Assembly (NCBI GenBank): GCA_947172415.1
Contig: OX359195.1
Span: 6,999,001-7,063,000, forward strand
Direction of reading: 5' to 3'
DNA from: Chondrosia reniformis
Lineage: Eukaryota > Porifera > Demospongiae > Chondrillida > Chondrillidae
Length of the DNA: 64,000 nt
In this document: positions 1 through 12,000 of the stretch, piece by piece
Numbering within the stretch: position 1 is the first letter of the stretch
How the letters are laid out: each line of letters begins with the position of its first letter
The notes under the pieces: generated by a model
Told to the model about the DNA's origin: nothing
What the model saw: only the letters and a program-made list of their open reading frames with translations
Database searches by the model: none
Translations under genes and position numbers: made by a program

Positions 1-146
1 TCCTTTCCAATATGAGGAGTCTCTTCTACATAACATGTTTGTAATACTGCAAGTCATTAACAGTCAGTCACTTCTGACAACACAAATATAGAAACTGCTT
101 TATTACTGAAAGGTGAGACACTCAATTAGGCCAACACACACAGTTA

Positions 147-870
147 TCAGATAATGAGCATGCCAAGATACGCGACTGGATTGTTTCTAAGTGTACTACA
201 AACTGGCGTACCGTCAACTGATGTTGTTCTTCTTCTTAGTTTACTTGGTGTCTCCAATCCGTTTCTCACTGTGTCTACAGCGTCCATGTTTAGCTGCCTT
301 TTTACTGAGGACATCTGTAACATGTACAAGGGAAGGCCAACCTTTGAGGGAGCACATTTCCCACTCAAAGACTTACAATCACAGATCAATCTAACACAAT
401 CACAGATCAATCTAACATCACCATTTGAAGTTCAAATCAGTTGCCAAATATAGCTGTATACAGTACATGGCACAACCCAGAAAGGTGAAAGAGAAGTGGT
501 TTCTAAGAACTCTTGGCGAACCCGAGTCGTCTGGTAGCGTATATTACCTGCTTCCTATAGCATTATCCACAGTGAGGAGACATTTTAATGGATGGGAAAC
601 GACTTTTAACGTATCGACCGTCTTTATGAACGCACTTAACCAACTTACGACTGCACTTCCCCGCGGGACGCCCGGAGTCCTCTGGTTGACAGTGTGGCAG
701 CTGTTTCCACTTCCAACTGGGGTCTGGGAGGAACTAGATGGATGACTAAATGTTGTTAAACCGTTCTTTTGTGCTACTCCAGAGTAAATAGTTTCCTTTG
801 GTCCAGACAGCATAATGCGAGACGGTCTACGAGCTACGCTCAGTTCGAGTTCCAGCTGCGCCACAAACAA
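147..870 (-). CDS. putative gene fragment, function unknown
   Basis: Two open stretches on the minus strand look coding. The first (870 down to about 556) starts with ATG, is GC-richer than its surroundings and could end at the donor GTAATA. The second (about 333 down to 147) follows a good acceptor (TGTTACAG) and opens MSSVKRQLNMDAVDTVRNGL, with a basic Ser/Thr-rich run containing ETPSKLRRRTTSVDG. Their phases do not join cleanly at the obvious sites, so they may be one gene with a missed exon or two separate starts. Another acceptor (GACTTGCAG near position 31) suggests the gene continues off the left edge. I do not recognise the family. The upstream region is shared with the divergent NDUFAF8-like gene and carries E2F-like sites, which would fit a cell-cycle gene, but that is inference only. 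Confidence 0.3.
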
Positions 871-1166
871 GTCTAAATTGATTAGACAAGAAAATCACTG
901 GATTACGTACATCAACGGACATTTCCAGTGTCTATATCTCACTAAATTGTACCTAAATGATTGAATAAACTATACAGCTATTTACTTGGCAATTAGATTG
1001 ATTTTGAGGGAAATAAATCTCAAACTCAGTGAATAGAGGATGGGCTGTTTGGCACTTGACCTCAAGAATACGGCAATGACGCGCCAAATTCATTCCCGCC
1101 ACAGACGGCGGAAATAAACTTTGAGAGGTAGACCCTTTTCAGACACAAGAGGAGGAGTTAGATAAT
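871..1166. promoter_or_regulatory. divergent promoter with E2F-like sites
   Basis: This 296-bp gap separates two divergent starts (870 minus, 1167 plus). It holds GCGCCAAA at 1081-1088, the exact reverse complement of the E2F core TTTGGCGC, and TTCCCGCC at 1093-1100, a near match. The sites are 70-90 bp upstream of the plus-strand ATG. The motif matches are seen directly; binding is inferred. Confidence 0.4.
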
Positions 1167-1558
1167 ATGGCTGACAAGGTCTCTTTGAGGAGGTACTGCG
1201 CATTGCTTCTCCAAAGCAACAAAAAGATATCAACAGATGTCGGAGAAGACAGTCTTGTGCCGCGCGTTTTAAGATACTCTAAAGTGATTAGAGGGAATTG
1301 TGCAAAAGAAGTACGCAAATATTCTCGTGTAGCAGAACTTACTGTGTATGTTGTATATATGTTACGTAATTTGTATACTATGTATAAGATGTGTCTTCTT
1401 CGTAGGCTAAAGCCTATGGGAAATGCGTTGCATCAAAGGTAGCAGATATTGGAAAAGATGATTGTCTTGGAGAATTTAACGCTCTAAGGAAGTGCATAGA
1501 GGCGAATAGGATAGAGGCGAATAGGTTTGATTTGCTGTTATACATTACTTCTTTTTAA
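1167..1558 (+). CDS. NDUFAF8: NDUFAF8-like complex I assembly factor (CHCH type)
   Basis: Two exons, 1167-1310 and 1406-1558, join in phase (donor GTACGC, acceptor CTTCGTAG) to a 98-residue protein. Exon 2 begins AKAYGKCVASKVADIGKDDC and continues LGEFNALRKC, which lines up with the human NDUFAF8 core (YGRCV..., C..EFEALR.C). Four cysteines (one late in exon 1, three in exon 2) fit a twin-Cys helical hairpin of the mitochondrial intermembrane-space/matrix type. The family helps assemble mitochondrial complex I through NDUFAF5. The C-terminus has a perfect small duplication (IEANR twice, from a repeated GAGGCGAATAGGATA unit) followed by a short hydrophobic end that runs into a dispersed repeat overlapping the stop codon. 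The family call rests on Cys spacing and motif resemblance alone. Confidence 0.72.
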
Positions 1559-1591
1559 TTTATTACAGAATAGGAATAGCATGTATAGGAA
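1551..1591 (+). repeat. fragment of dispersed repeat family R1
   Basis: About 40 bp (core TTTTTAATTTATTACAGAAT) matches 15152-15188 almost perfectly. It overlaps the stop codon and 3' flank of the NDUFAF8-like gene. The rest of 1592-1931 is AT-rich, with no gene that I can support. Confidence 0.6.
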
Positions 1592-1931
1592 CATGGTATA
1601 TTAGATTATTCTTATGTAGCTATAGATGACTGCATGGTTCATTTTATTTTGTATTCTCTATATTTCATTTGTACATTCGTCTTTATTGCAGACCCTAGCT
1701 TCCTGAAGAGAGTGGTCTGCCTGTGTGAGACACATCATCAGTTGTCAAGGATGCTGATACAATGTTACATCATCAGTGTATCATGTACAATAAGAAGACA
1801 AATATTTGTAATTGTACACACTCCACGGCTGTTGTATGATTTTAACAAAAAAAACACAACTTTATTTATATCCTAGATGGATGCTGTTTATTAATGTCCT
1901 TTCAGTTGTAAACTGATCCATACATAGACAT

Positions 1932-4900
1932 TCACTTTGTTAATTGGACAGTGTCTTCAAACATGAGTGAATCTCGATAGAAGTTGCTACCTTGAAAGAC
2001 AATTTCATCACTCTCAGACTCTGTAGTACTCAGTGTTGGTTCTGCTGAATCAAAACTGACATAAAATGTTGACGTTGATGTGTTTAAAGAGGACAATCTT
2101 GGCTTAGTTTGGCTTGATATTATCTCTTTATTTGACATCTTCATGTAGCAATTATAAAGTGGGGCGAGAGTAACTTTTGTCCTTTCTCTCCACTTCAAAG
2201 GTACATGGCGATCCCTAAGAACAATATGATAAGAATTATAATGTAGGCCAACACATCTTATATTTGTACAGTTGTCTTAAAATTAAAAACTAGTTCTTCT
2301 CTATAATCATGAAGCACCTACGTATATGCAAACTTGATAGATCAACTAATGAGTCTCTTTATATACGTAGGTCTCCAATGAGTCAATTAACATTCTTGTA
2401 TATACATAGATACTTTTATGATTCTGTTAATGGCTTTATAATATAGAAATATAGCTACAAGTATCAAAAACTCACCATATATACTTTAGTATTAGATACA
2501 ATACCATAGAAATGGCATACAGATAAGGCAAGATTACAAAGAGGATGACCAAATCCTGTGTATATTGATCATTAGGTTTGAGGATAGCAATTGTTGCAAA
2601 GAACAGATCTGCCAGTATGAGAGTTTCCACAAAGTTGATCCACTTCTTTTCATAAGGTTTAACAAGACAGTGAACTATCAGCAGTATTGCCTCAAAGAGA
2701 GCCATTGCCAGCTGTATAATATGGTAGGACAGTGACTATGACTTATCTAAACATGCATCCTGAATCATGTAAGGACTTACCAATCGATGTGGAGGTGTCA
2801 TATTAGGGATTGAGAAAGCAAATACAACGAAGTACAACCTTCTCAGCAAATCCCAAGCAGCATACCACTTGAATTTTGGTTTTATACCTTTAGACATAGC
2901 ATCACTGATATGTTTAGTTTTCTGTAAAGAATAGAAACATAAACTGGAAGTGGCTATGCTTTACACGGGCAGTACACTTTCATCTGGCTCTGTAACATAA
3001 TCATTCAATGGTAAATATAATGGTACAGAATAGCTTACTACAAATTCCTTTATTGAGATGGCAAAGATGAAAAATAGGAAAGGGACCAACAGGAAGATGA
3101 GTGTTATTAGAGCCAAAACAAAGAACACTACGTATGGTGCCTGGTAGCACAGTTCACCACTGAACCGGCTTACCTGTAGTAAGTGGGACAACAATGTCAA
3201 ATTGAAAAGTATATAATTAAAGTACATATATAAACACAAACTAAAACTTACCCACATCACTTCCTCATTACCATTGTTTACATTCACACAACTCAGGAGA
3301 ATTAACGAATTATCAACTAGATATTTATACACAAATAGTGTTATCAAGGTGATTCCAGCAATTGATGAGTGGTTTGCCAGGCGAGGGATACAGTAGGTGC
3401 TGGAGCAGTTGCAGTAGTTGAGACAACAGAGAGAAAGAGAAGAAGATAAATGTTAATGGATATCTTACAGAAGTACTGTAGTTGCAAATAAAACCAGTTA
3501 ATCATCCAACTAACCTTCTTACAAAAGTAACAACTGTGACTAAAGCTATGAGAGAGGGGACGTAACCGAGGACAGTCATCCAGGTTGTAGTTATATTTGT
3601 ACTCATACAGATGGGAAAGGGTAGGTTGGTGCTCAATATGTTTACTAGTACATTGAACTGGAGAAAAATATCAATGCACACATATGTACAGCAAAGTAGA
3701 TAAGCCTTAGATTGTATTATTATTATTTGAGTGTGTCTTGTGTATACGTATATAATATTATATAGGATCAACTCACAAATTCATCACCAACTTTAAAATA
3801 AGAGCCATTTCTATATACCAATCCAATCACCTATAGATGAATGGCATACATACATATACGTACAGTATGTGTGATCTGATAAGACCAAACCATAATTTAT
3901 ACATATGTATACATCATATTAAGGCAATAATACATTGGATTACCTGTGCAAACAGAAGGAATCCTCTCAGTTCATTGGGTATTCCAATGTTAAAGTACAA
4001 AACAGCTATGCAGAATACTACACTCCCTACACCTATTAACAGATGTACACAGATGAAGAGACAAAGAATAGCAAATGTACGTAAATAACACTAGTTACGT
4101 CACTAATAAAACAATATGATAGCTACGTACGTATATAGTCTAGCTTTCTATTACAGGTAACAGTGAATAAGAGGTCAAATATACTGTGACCATTAAAATT
4201 AAAGGCTAAAAAATAAGGGACTTTAGATGACATTCATTGATATCTAAAGTGTTTAATTACGTATATACGTACATCATTTCTATCATCATGACTTAGCCGT
4301 TTGCTTGAGTGCAAAGAGAAGACTATGGCTACCATCTTGGATTCTGGTTCCATTAGCTCAGCTCCCCAGGAAACAAGAGTGGTAGGGTAAATCCAAAGTC
4401 AAATGAGTACAATATAAACATGTGAGGATGGAACAGTGTATACATATATCCAGTATATTGCTGTACTTACAAGTGACCAAAAATATCACTATTCCCCAAG
4501 CAGCTTTATCTTGACTGCAATTGTAGCAATTACGAAGGTCCATTGTCACCCCATAACCATTTTCATTGTCACAGTGACCACACAGCAAATCTGAATAGAC
4601 CATGCAAAGACATCTAAACAGAGATGCTTTAGATTCTATGTGCTATATACTACCTTTCCTTCCTTCAGCACACTGTTCTTGCAGTTGGTTAAACTGCACA
4701 AGACAAGGGGCCCTCTTGCATGAGAGATATGAGACTGGAACACTAACAAAGCTATCTGGCTTGACAATTCCATTATCAATAGGTACATGAGCATAAATAC
4801 CTTCCTGTAGAGAGATGGAACAGTGAACTGGTGATGGTGGCAGTGTGTGATGGTGATGGTGATGGTGGCAGTACGTGATGGTGATGGTGATGGTGGCAGT

Positions 4901-7900
4901 ATGTGATGGTGATGGTGATGGTGGCAGTATGTGATGGTGATGGTGATGGTGGCAGTACATGATGGTGATGGTGGCAGTACGTGACGGTGATGGTGGCAGT
5001 GATGCAAAGGCACTCACATAAGCATAAAAGTATCCATTTTCACAACTACGAATGTCATAGAGGTGACTTTGGCAAGAACAGGCCTTGCTCAAGTTATTGT
5101 AACAGAAACCTGGATTACACTGTCTAACCCTTAGGGTAACATCCTTAGCTATTGGCTGCATAGATAGTAATAAAATACATATATAATCAAAGAACAGCTG
5201 GTTATAACCATCAGTGTTCTACAATTGCCACAGCAATATTCACTTCATGTTTCTTGTACAGTAATCAAATGATACAACTTACATTGACTAAGCTATATGT
5301 CACTTTTATAAATATGCTTACTTTTACATCATAAAGAGTTACATGTGTATGAAATGATGGGGTGTACTTGTTGATGAGTCATGATAAGTTAGCAAAGTCA
5401 TTAAACGACAGCAACAAGAAATCTTATAGAGTATATTGCTGATGAAGACCTATATGTACAGTATTCTACTGCATTCTTGTTGCCGTTGCTCAATACATTT
5501 GCTAACTCATATTACATACGTATATGTACATACTGTTGTGGGTATTCGCAGTGTGACATCAACTTGTATATGCTCTGAGCAAAATTGGGTTCCACTTTCA
5601 CACACATCTTCTAATTTACAGACTAATTGATCATCTTTCAAAGTGAGAGGGAAACCATTTGATGTAATACCAACATTCACCTACACATGTAAGGCAACAT
5701 ACAGTATATATATCAAGTGAAATCTTTCAGTGAAAATAACAGTTGACATGTACTTTTAGGCAAACATTATGTATATACGTATAAACGTATTCAAACTATA
5801 CGTATGTATGTACAACTATGATATAACAGCCATAGAATCCATAAGTAGTGACTACAAAGCAAGAGATGTTACATGATATCAGCAAAGGAAAATACAAATA
5901 GAATAGACTTTTAAGTGTACATATGACCTCAGGACTGTAGCTCACATCTAGATCAGTTGAATTTAGCATTGCCTCAAGGAGGTAGACGGTAGTTGTTGAC
6001 TGACCAAACTCATCAAAACTGCTCAAACGGAAGGTCACCGTTTGCCCCAAGGCCACCTCAATGGGAGTGGACTCACTAAAAGAAATCTCCTTTTAGGTAG
6101 ACAGGAAAACAATTACACATAAACACATGTACTTGGCTAAGGTGCTACAGAATAGTCTGCATAAAATTTACTGTACATCAATCCATATACGCATATACTA
6201 TGTAAATCCTTGCTAGTGGACAGACCCCTGCTTTAACATATATAATACACATGAAAAGGTTAACAGTGCTAACTTACAGTTTTGTCAACTACCACAATAA
6301 CTTCAAGATTTACAAAATCTGCATCAGTTGCCAAGCGATCACTTATTTGTGAGTCATTTGAATTCCTAGATGGTAGTGGGAAAATTTATAAATGCAGTTT
6401 ATTGTACAATACAATAATTGTGTAACTTACAGGAAATTAAATGGAGATTTGTCTTCACTAAAATTAAATACATTAAATGGTACATCTTCTAATAGACTTG
6501 CATTTGTAGTAACAAAGCGACAGTCATCAAAGTCAGTAGAGTAAATGTCTTTATCAGTGTTATTGGAAAAAGTTACATTTATAGACTGAGGAATAATTAA
6601 AGAAATGCAATGAGATCATTATTTTAATTTCTATGTCAAGCATGTGCAAATAGAGATTTATATTGTATATGAATCTATTTGCACATGCTTGACAGATAAA
6701 GACAGAGTGATGTCAGTTACATATATGCACATAAGAAAATACTACAACATACATACACTATACTATAGACCAAAATTTGTCATTGTATATAGACATAAAA
6801 ATTAAAAGTAAAACTTTCAAAAATCATGTATAATTAAGTACGTACATACCCAATCTGAGGGAGTTTGATCTTTATATATGGAAGGATCTGTGCTATTCTG
6901 ATAATATTGTAGGAAACACTGCCTGTTGAGAATCGGAAAGTTGACATTCAAGGTTGACTTTGTAGCATAAATAGCTCCTCCCTGGTTGGCCATATTATTT
7001 GAAAACAGCATTGCAGTCCCTTCTTGGCAAATAATCTACAAATTATGTATAAAAATTATCCATACATACGTATAGTGATAAGTGAATAATCATTAGGTAA
7101 TATACCAGCCAAGTGACCTAACTATTATCTTGGCTGGGGGACTAAAGTCATATTTAACAGTATATAACTTCATGACTAACTGTTGCTCTGTTCAGTAGTC
7201 GTACACCTCCACCGTTAATAGCACTGTTGTTAATAAATTCTAAAGAACCTTCAACAAAAATGATTCCTTGTGATACTTCCAATCCACCTCCAATATTTCC
7301 CATAAAAGTGTTACTTCTTTTCAGAGTAAGTGTAGATCGATAAACATAAAGTGCTGCAACATCTGAAACACTCTTTTCCTCAGAAAAAGGCTGGTTATTA
7401 ATAAAATTACTGAAGAATTAAAAATTAAGATATTGATAGAACTTATAGCAAAATAGCCCAAGAATGAATTAGTTAGTAGTCTTACCAATTTATACAGTTT
7501 ATTTTAGATCCAGTTTCAGCAACAGTACCAAGGTAGAGAAAATCCACTGCACTTGAATCACCATTTGCCATGTTCCTCTCAAATCTGCAGTTAACAAGAT
7601 CCAGGTCTACATTGTTCATCATGGAAAAGCTGACTCCTCCTCCAATATCACCTTTATTATTTTTAAATGTTACATTAGTCATGCTAACAGTTAAATCATT
7701 AAGTGTTCCCTCTGATTGATAGAAGATGGCTCCACCACGGCAGGTTTGTTCGGGGTTTAAACAGTCATTTTCTACAAACACACTATCCTGAATCTTCAGA
7801 GAGCTGGAATTTTGAGGATTAGTGATGGAATAAGCAAGACCACCACCTGTAATTGAGGCCCTGTTCTCTTTAATCTCACATCCTTTAACACAAGTATCCC

Positions 7901-8864
7901 CGTTTGTATCCTTTAATACAACTGCTATAGCTCCACCTCGACCATAAGGTTGGAGAACCGTTGGAATGTTTTCAAAGTTAACAAAGAGCTCTGCAGTATT
8001 ATTCTCAAATTTACTATCCATTATTAGTATATTGCTAGGCTCTTGAAATTCACTGAAAAGGGATACACCACTTGCTGTAGGTGCAGAGGAATTGAGAAAC
8101 AGATTTGTTTCAAAAAGGTACCGACAACTAGAATTAGATGCGTTGTAACTGTTTCGCTGCTTCGGAGGCAGTTTCGTCACTAGGTTGTTGTGAAACTCGT
8201 TATGAATAAAATAGAGATTGCTAAAATTCCTTGCATAGATAGCAGTAGCTGTATTAGATTCAAACACACAGTCTTCGATTATAGAATCAGTAACATTACG
8301 AAAAAAGAGGCCACCTGCAATAGGTCCACAATTTGTGAAAGTGACATTGACTATTCTTACGTAGCGGCTTTCTGTGAAGGCAAGATCATTAAAGAAACAA
8401 GTAGAATTTGGGATGAAGTTAGAACATTGAAGGAAGGTCCTCTCAGGTTGTTGACCGCGAATCTGAATCCAAGAAGAGTCCACAAACCTGATTCCGGTAT
8501 CCAAGGAATGGCTACCTGATGAAAGGATTAGCTCAATAGCGTTAGCTGAAGCTCTAGTCTGGGGAGAATTAGACTGAATCGTGAGATTCCGGATCTCCAA
8601 GGCCTGGCTGATGCTTTTACAAGGAAATTCTTCAGATCCGCACTTGCCCTGGTTATCTTCGCTTCCATGTGCATTTGGATTTATGAATATTTTCGAACTG
8701 TTTCGATTATCAAACTGTAAGCTAAGATTTTCGTAGGCCTTTTCCAATTCCCGACATGCATCAAGGGAAACCGCACTAATCACGAGCTCGAGGCCGAGGA
8801 GCACTAAACAAAGGAATTTAAAGATGCAGAGATGAATTCGTATATTCACCATTACCTTGTGCAC
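1932..8864 (-). CDS. gene A: Pmp-like beta-helix multi-pass membrane protein
   Basis: About 17-18 exons. Exon 1 (8864-7486) gives a signal peptide (core HLCIFKFLCLVLLGLELVIS) and a long ectodomain with FxxN and GGAI/GGGL repeats (for example GGAIAVV, GGGLAYS, GGAIFYQ, GGGVSFS), the hallmark of right-handed beta-helix/Pmp-type repeats. Exons at about 7410-7198, 7035-6850, 6587-6432, 6358-6281, 6081-5934, 5674-5540 and 5153-5020 continue it, the later ones with Ig/filamin-like strands. A Cys-rich module (CNPGFCYNNLSKACSCQ, then LLCGHCDNENGYGV) precedes about eight hydrophobic segments from about 4590 down to 2480, including KPYEKKWINFVETLILADL. The Ser/Thr-rich cytosolic tail ends at 1932. Genes B and C share the exon plan. 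Many N-glycosylation sites support a surface location. The ligand is unknown; a receptor or transporter-like role is possible but not shown. Confidence 0.75.
4831..5003. repeat. 28-bp minisatellite in a gene A intron
   Basis: Four or so 28-bp units built as CAGTAYG plus TGATGG/TGG triplet runs, followed by two 22-bp shortened units. It lies between two gene A exons (about 5020 and 4801). On the minus strand it reads CACCAT runs that end just before the acceptor CTCTCTACAG, so it stretches the pyrimidine-rich side of the intron. Confidence 0.85.
6634..6694. repeat. near-perfect hairpin in a gene A intron
   Basis: Two perfectly complementary 21-nt arms (6634-6654 and 6674-6694; left arm begins TGTCAAGCATGTGCAAAT) surround 19 nt that themselves pair partly. 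It lies between the gene A exons ending near 6850 and starting near 6587. A small-RNA precursor or a tiny palindromic element are both possible. Confidence 0.6.
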
Positions 8865-9089
8865 CAGTCGGGTATATTATCGTACAATGTCTGGTCCTGA
8901 AACAAGACAATACTATCACACACGTATACTATCACATGCACTTCAAGCGCACGTGCATCCCATAATCAGTAATTATAACGGATTCTCTGTCAAATTTTTC
9001 GGTCAATTTGCATAATGTACATATATATTCCTATATAGATGCTTCAATCAGTTAGGCATGTAATATATAATATGCACGTATACTGCATG

Positions 9090-12000
9090 TTAGTTTTCTC
9101 TTCCTACAATAGTAAACGACACCATTTCCACGTTTTCTTTCATTTTATCCTGCTCTTGGTGAGACCTCTCAAAGTCCTCATGATCAGTTAATGACTTCAC
9201 CTTTGCCCCAAAAGGGCCCTTCCTGCAAGCAAGTTAGCCAATTGTGATCCAGCCAACAAAGCATATAATATTGTCTTACACATATACAGTATAGTAGAGA
9301 CTTTAGGGAATATTTACATACTGTGGATGAATTTTGTAAGACCATCAGATATATAGTCAAATACTAGTGTTATGTATATATATTTCAAAGTCCCATGTGC
9401 TCACCACAATCTGTATATGCCTACTACTAGTGTTGCTAGCAGAACTAGAGCAATTGGCAGATAATACCAAAATAGTAGTACACTGGTAAGTATTCCTGGA
9501 GTCACATCATCAAGGTTTTCTGCAGTTCTATTTCTATCTATAGACGGGACAGACACAGAAACTGCAGCATTGTTACTCATTTCCAGCACACCGGGAGTGA
9601 AGGCAGTTAGTCGGATTAATAGCAACAACAACAGTGAACTGAATATCATTGTCTCCACAGCATTCTGCCACCAGTAATTGTATGGCCAGGTATACATATG
9701 AACCAGGAAGAGTATCAACACAATACCCACAGGAAATGCCTGGATCAAGAGTGAAGTTTGAAGTGTCACCAGTCGATCAATGTTTAATATACAATGTCAT
9801 GTGTATATTACTCACGGACACTCCAGGCATTGCTACTACAAAGAGAAGGACAATAAATCTTCTCACTAGTTCATAGGGTCCATACCATTCCCTCCCTTTT
9901 CTGTAACCACAGTGAACAGCTGACAGGAAGTCGTTAAATCTAGCAGATCTCTAAGATGCATGAAATATTCATACAGTGAGTAATCACATTATAGAAAACA
10001 GCTACAAATGGATACCTTCAGAGATGGTCGAAGTGTGTACACAAACAGTACTATAGTGAAGACTGCATAGGCTAACAAAACTGCTATAGCCAACACGGCC
10101 AGTGGAATGTGACCATTGGTAAAACAGACTTGTTCTCCATCGTAGTACCACCTCTGTAGAGTATAAGGATTCTAGCAATGGTCAGTGATTACAAGATGTA
10201 CAGTTAACATTGGTACTAACTATTGACTGTCCTTCTGAAAGAGGTAGACTGACACAGTTTAGAAGACCAAATGAAGTGTACAAAGTCAATCCTGAAGTCA
10301 ATAGAATCAGTGTCCACAATCCAGACCAGTAACGACTTCTGAATTTGAATTTGAAACTGAATGAGTGGGAGAGAGGGCATGTAAAATACACTATTACATG
10401 TATTTCAACCAGCTGACCAACCTTATAGCCATGATTACAGTAGATGTGATTGCTGTTACAGTTAGTATCTCATATCTCATAGCAAAGGATACCAAGGCTG
10501 GCATATCAGGGTACATGGAGAAGTCCCATGGAAAGTACAGTCCAACCAGAGAGGAGAAATAGTGCAACTGAATGAAAAAGAATTTTCATTTTAATTAACT
10601 TATCCGAGCTCAGCTTACTAACAAAATTTACATATTGCTTTGGTTTCCAAAAATCGATAGGGAAGAATTCTGTTAGGTATGGTGCCACCTACAATTTATG
10701 CAAAAAGGACAATATGAAGCATGAGATCATGAAATGAAACATTTTGTATATGAATTTTGGAGAAAGGACAATACAGAAACATGGCAAATTATATGGCTGC
10801 GAGGAGATCAATAAACTTCATAGGGCCTCCGGGCTGACAACCATGAACCAATATGTACATACGCACGAGTACGTATGTACATGTACATATTAATAATCTT
10901 AAACTCACTATGCATGCATGCATGTACGTATATACCTTCCTCAACTTACTTGCATATAAAACAGTAGTCCTTTTAGCACTGAGAGGATTCTAACACCAAG
11001 CAGTATAATCAGGGTAATGGTTACCACTTGGAGTACAACTAATAAAAAAGAGGTACCAACACCATTGATAGGAATATTGTTTTAAGATGTTGGACTGTAA
11101 TGATACCAGATGTGGTGGATGGTCACTTACTGAGCGGTATGAATAAGAGGTATCCATAATCAACTGGTTTGTAGCAATGAGTAGTTAGCACTCCCACCCC
11201 ATATTCACTGTCATTGTTACACCTCCCACACAGAACACCTTATATGGGAGATGGATCAGAGGAGATAATGTATTCAAAAGTACAAATACATGAAGTGAAT
11301 TAATAATAACAAGATTGATTTGTTCAGATTTAAAATCAAAAAAATCACTAAATGTAAGCTTACCCGTTCTGTTGTTATAACAAACACTGTTAGTATCATC
11401 TGGATCAAAAACCACATTACAAGAAAGGGAATTAAAACGCTTGCATATACAATGTGGTTGGGGACAGGGAAACAAAACAAGCTGGCTCCTATTGACATGG
11501 CCTCCGACCCAGTAGCCATCCTGTAGAACAAAGATATAAGAATACCATATGAATACTTTATAATATTTAAATTTCCCTAAATTGCAACTGTAATAAACAA
11601 GTACGATGAGATGAATACAATTTAAAATCATATTATAGTAATGGTTAGCCTGTGAAATACATTATAAAAAATGCAATGAAATATTCACTATATATGACTC
11701 ACAGTAATGTTTATCTTTCCATCAGTATAATTACAGTCTAGTACATCATCGATGGAGGCACTCTCTGTATTGTCACTATCAGTTATACAAGTGCACTTTT
11801 GCAGTACATTGTTTGCATTTCCAAAGTAAAAGCCTTGTGGGCAACCAACCAGAGTAATGTTAAAATATTCCGGTTGTACTAGCTATATACGTATATACAC
11901 AGTATGGGTGTGTATATATAGATAAGAGAGCAATATATAGACAACATAAAATATTGATGCATGTAATGTCATTAGCTGTACCTGAATTACTTCTTGTGAC

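Noticed and set aside
1634-1876. Plus-strand frame MVHFILYSLYFICTFVF...
   Set aside because: Hydrophobic only because the DNA is T-rich; no homologue or splice context recognised.
4831-5003. CRISPR-like array
   Set aside because: Units are direct triplet-rich minisatellite repeats with no unique spacers, in a eukaryotic intron.
4636-5161. His-rich proteins on the minus strand
   Set aside because: They read through the minisatellite intron. The real gene A exons flank it with splice sites and match genes B and C.
8190-8519. Plus-strand frame of 109 residues inside gene A exon 1
   Set aside because: Antisense to a well-supported beta-helix exon; no family features.
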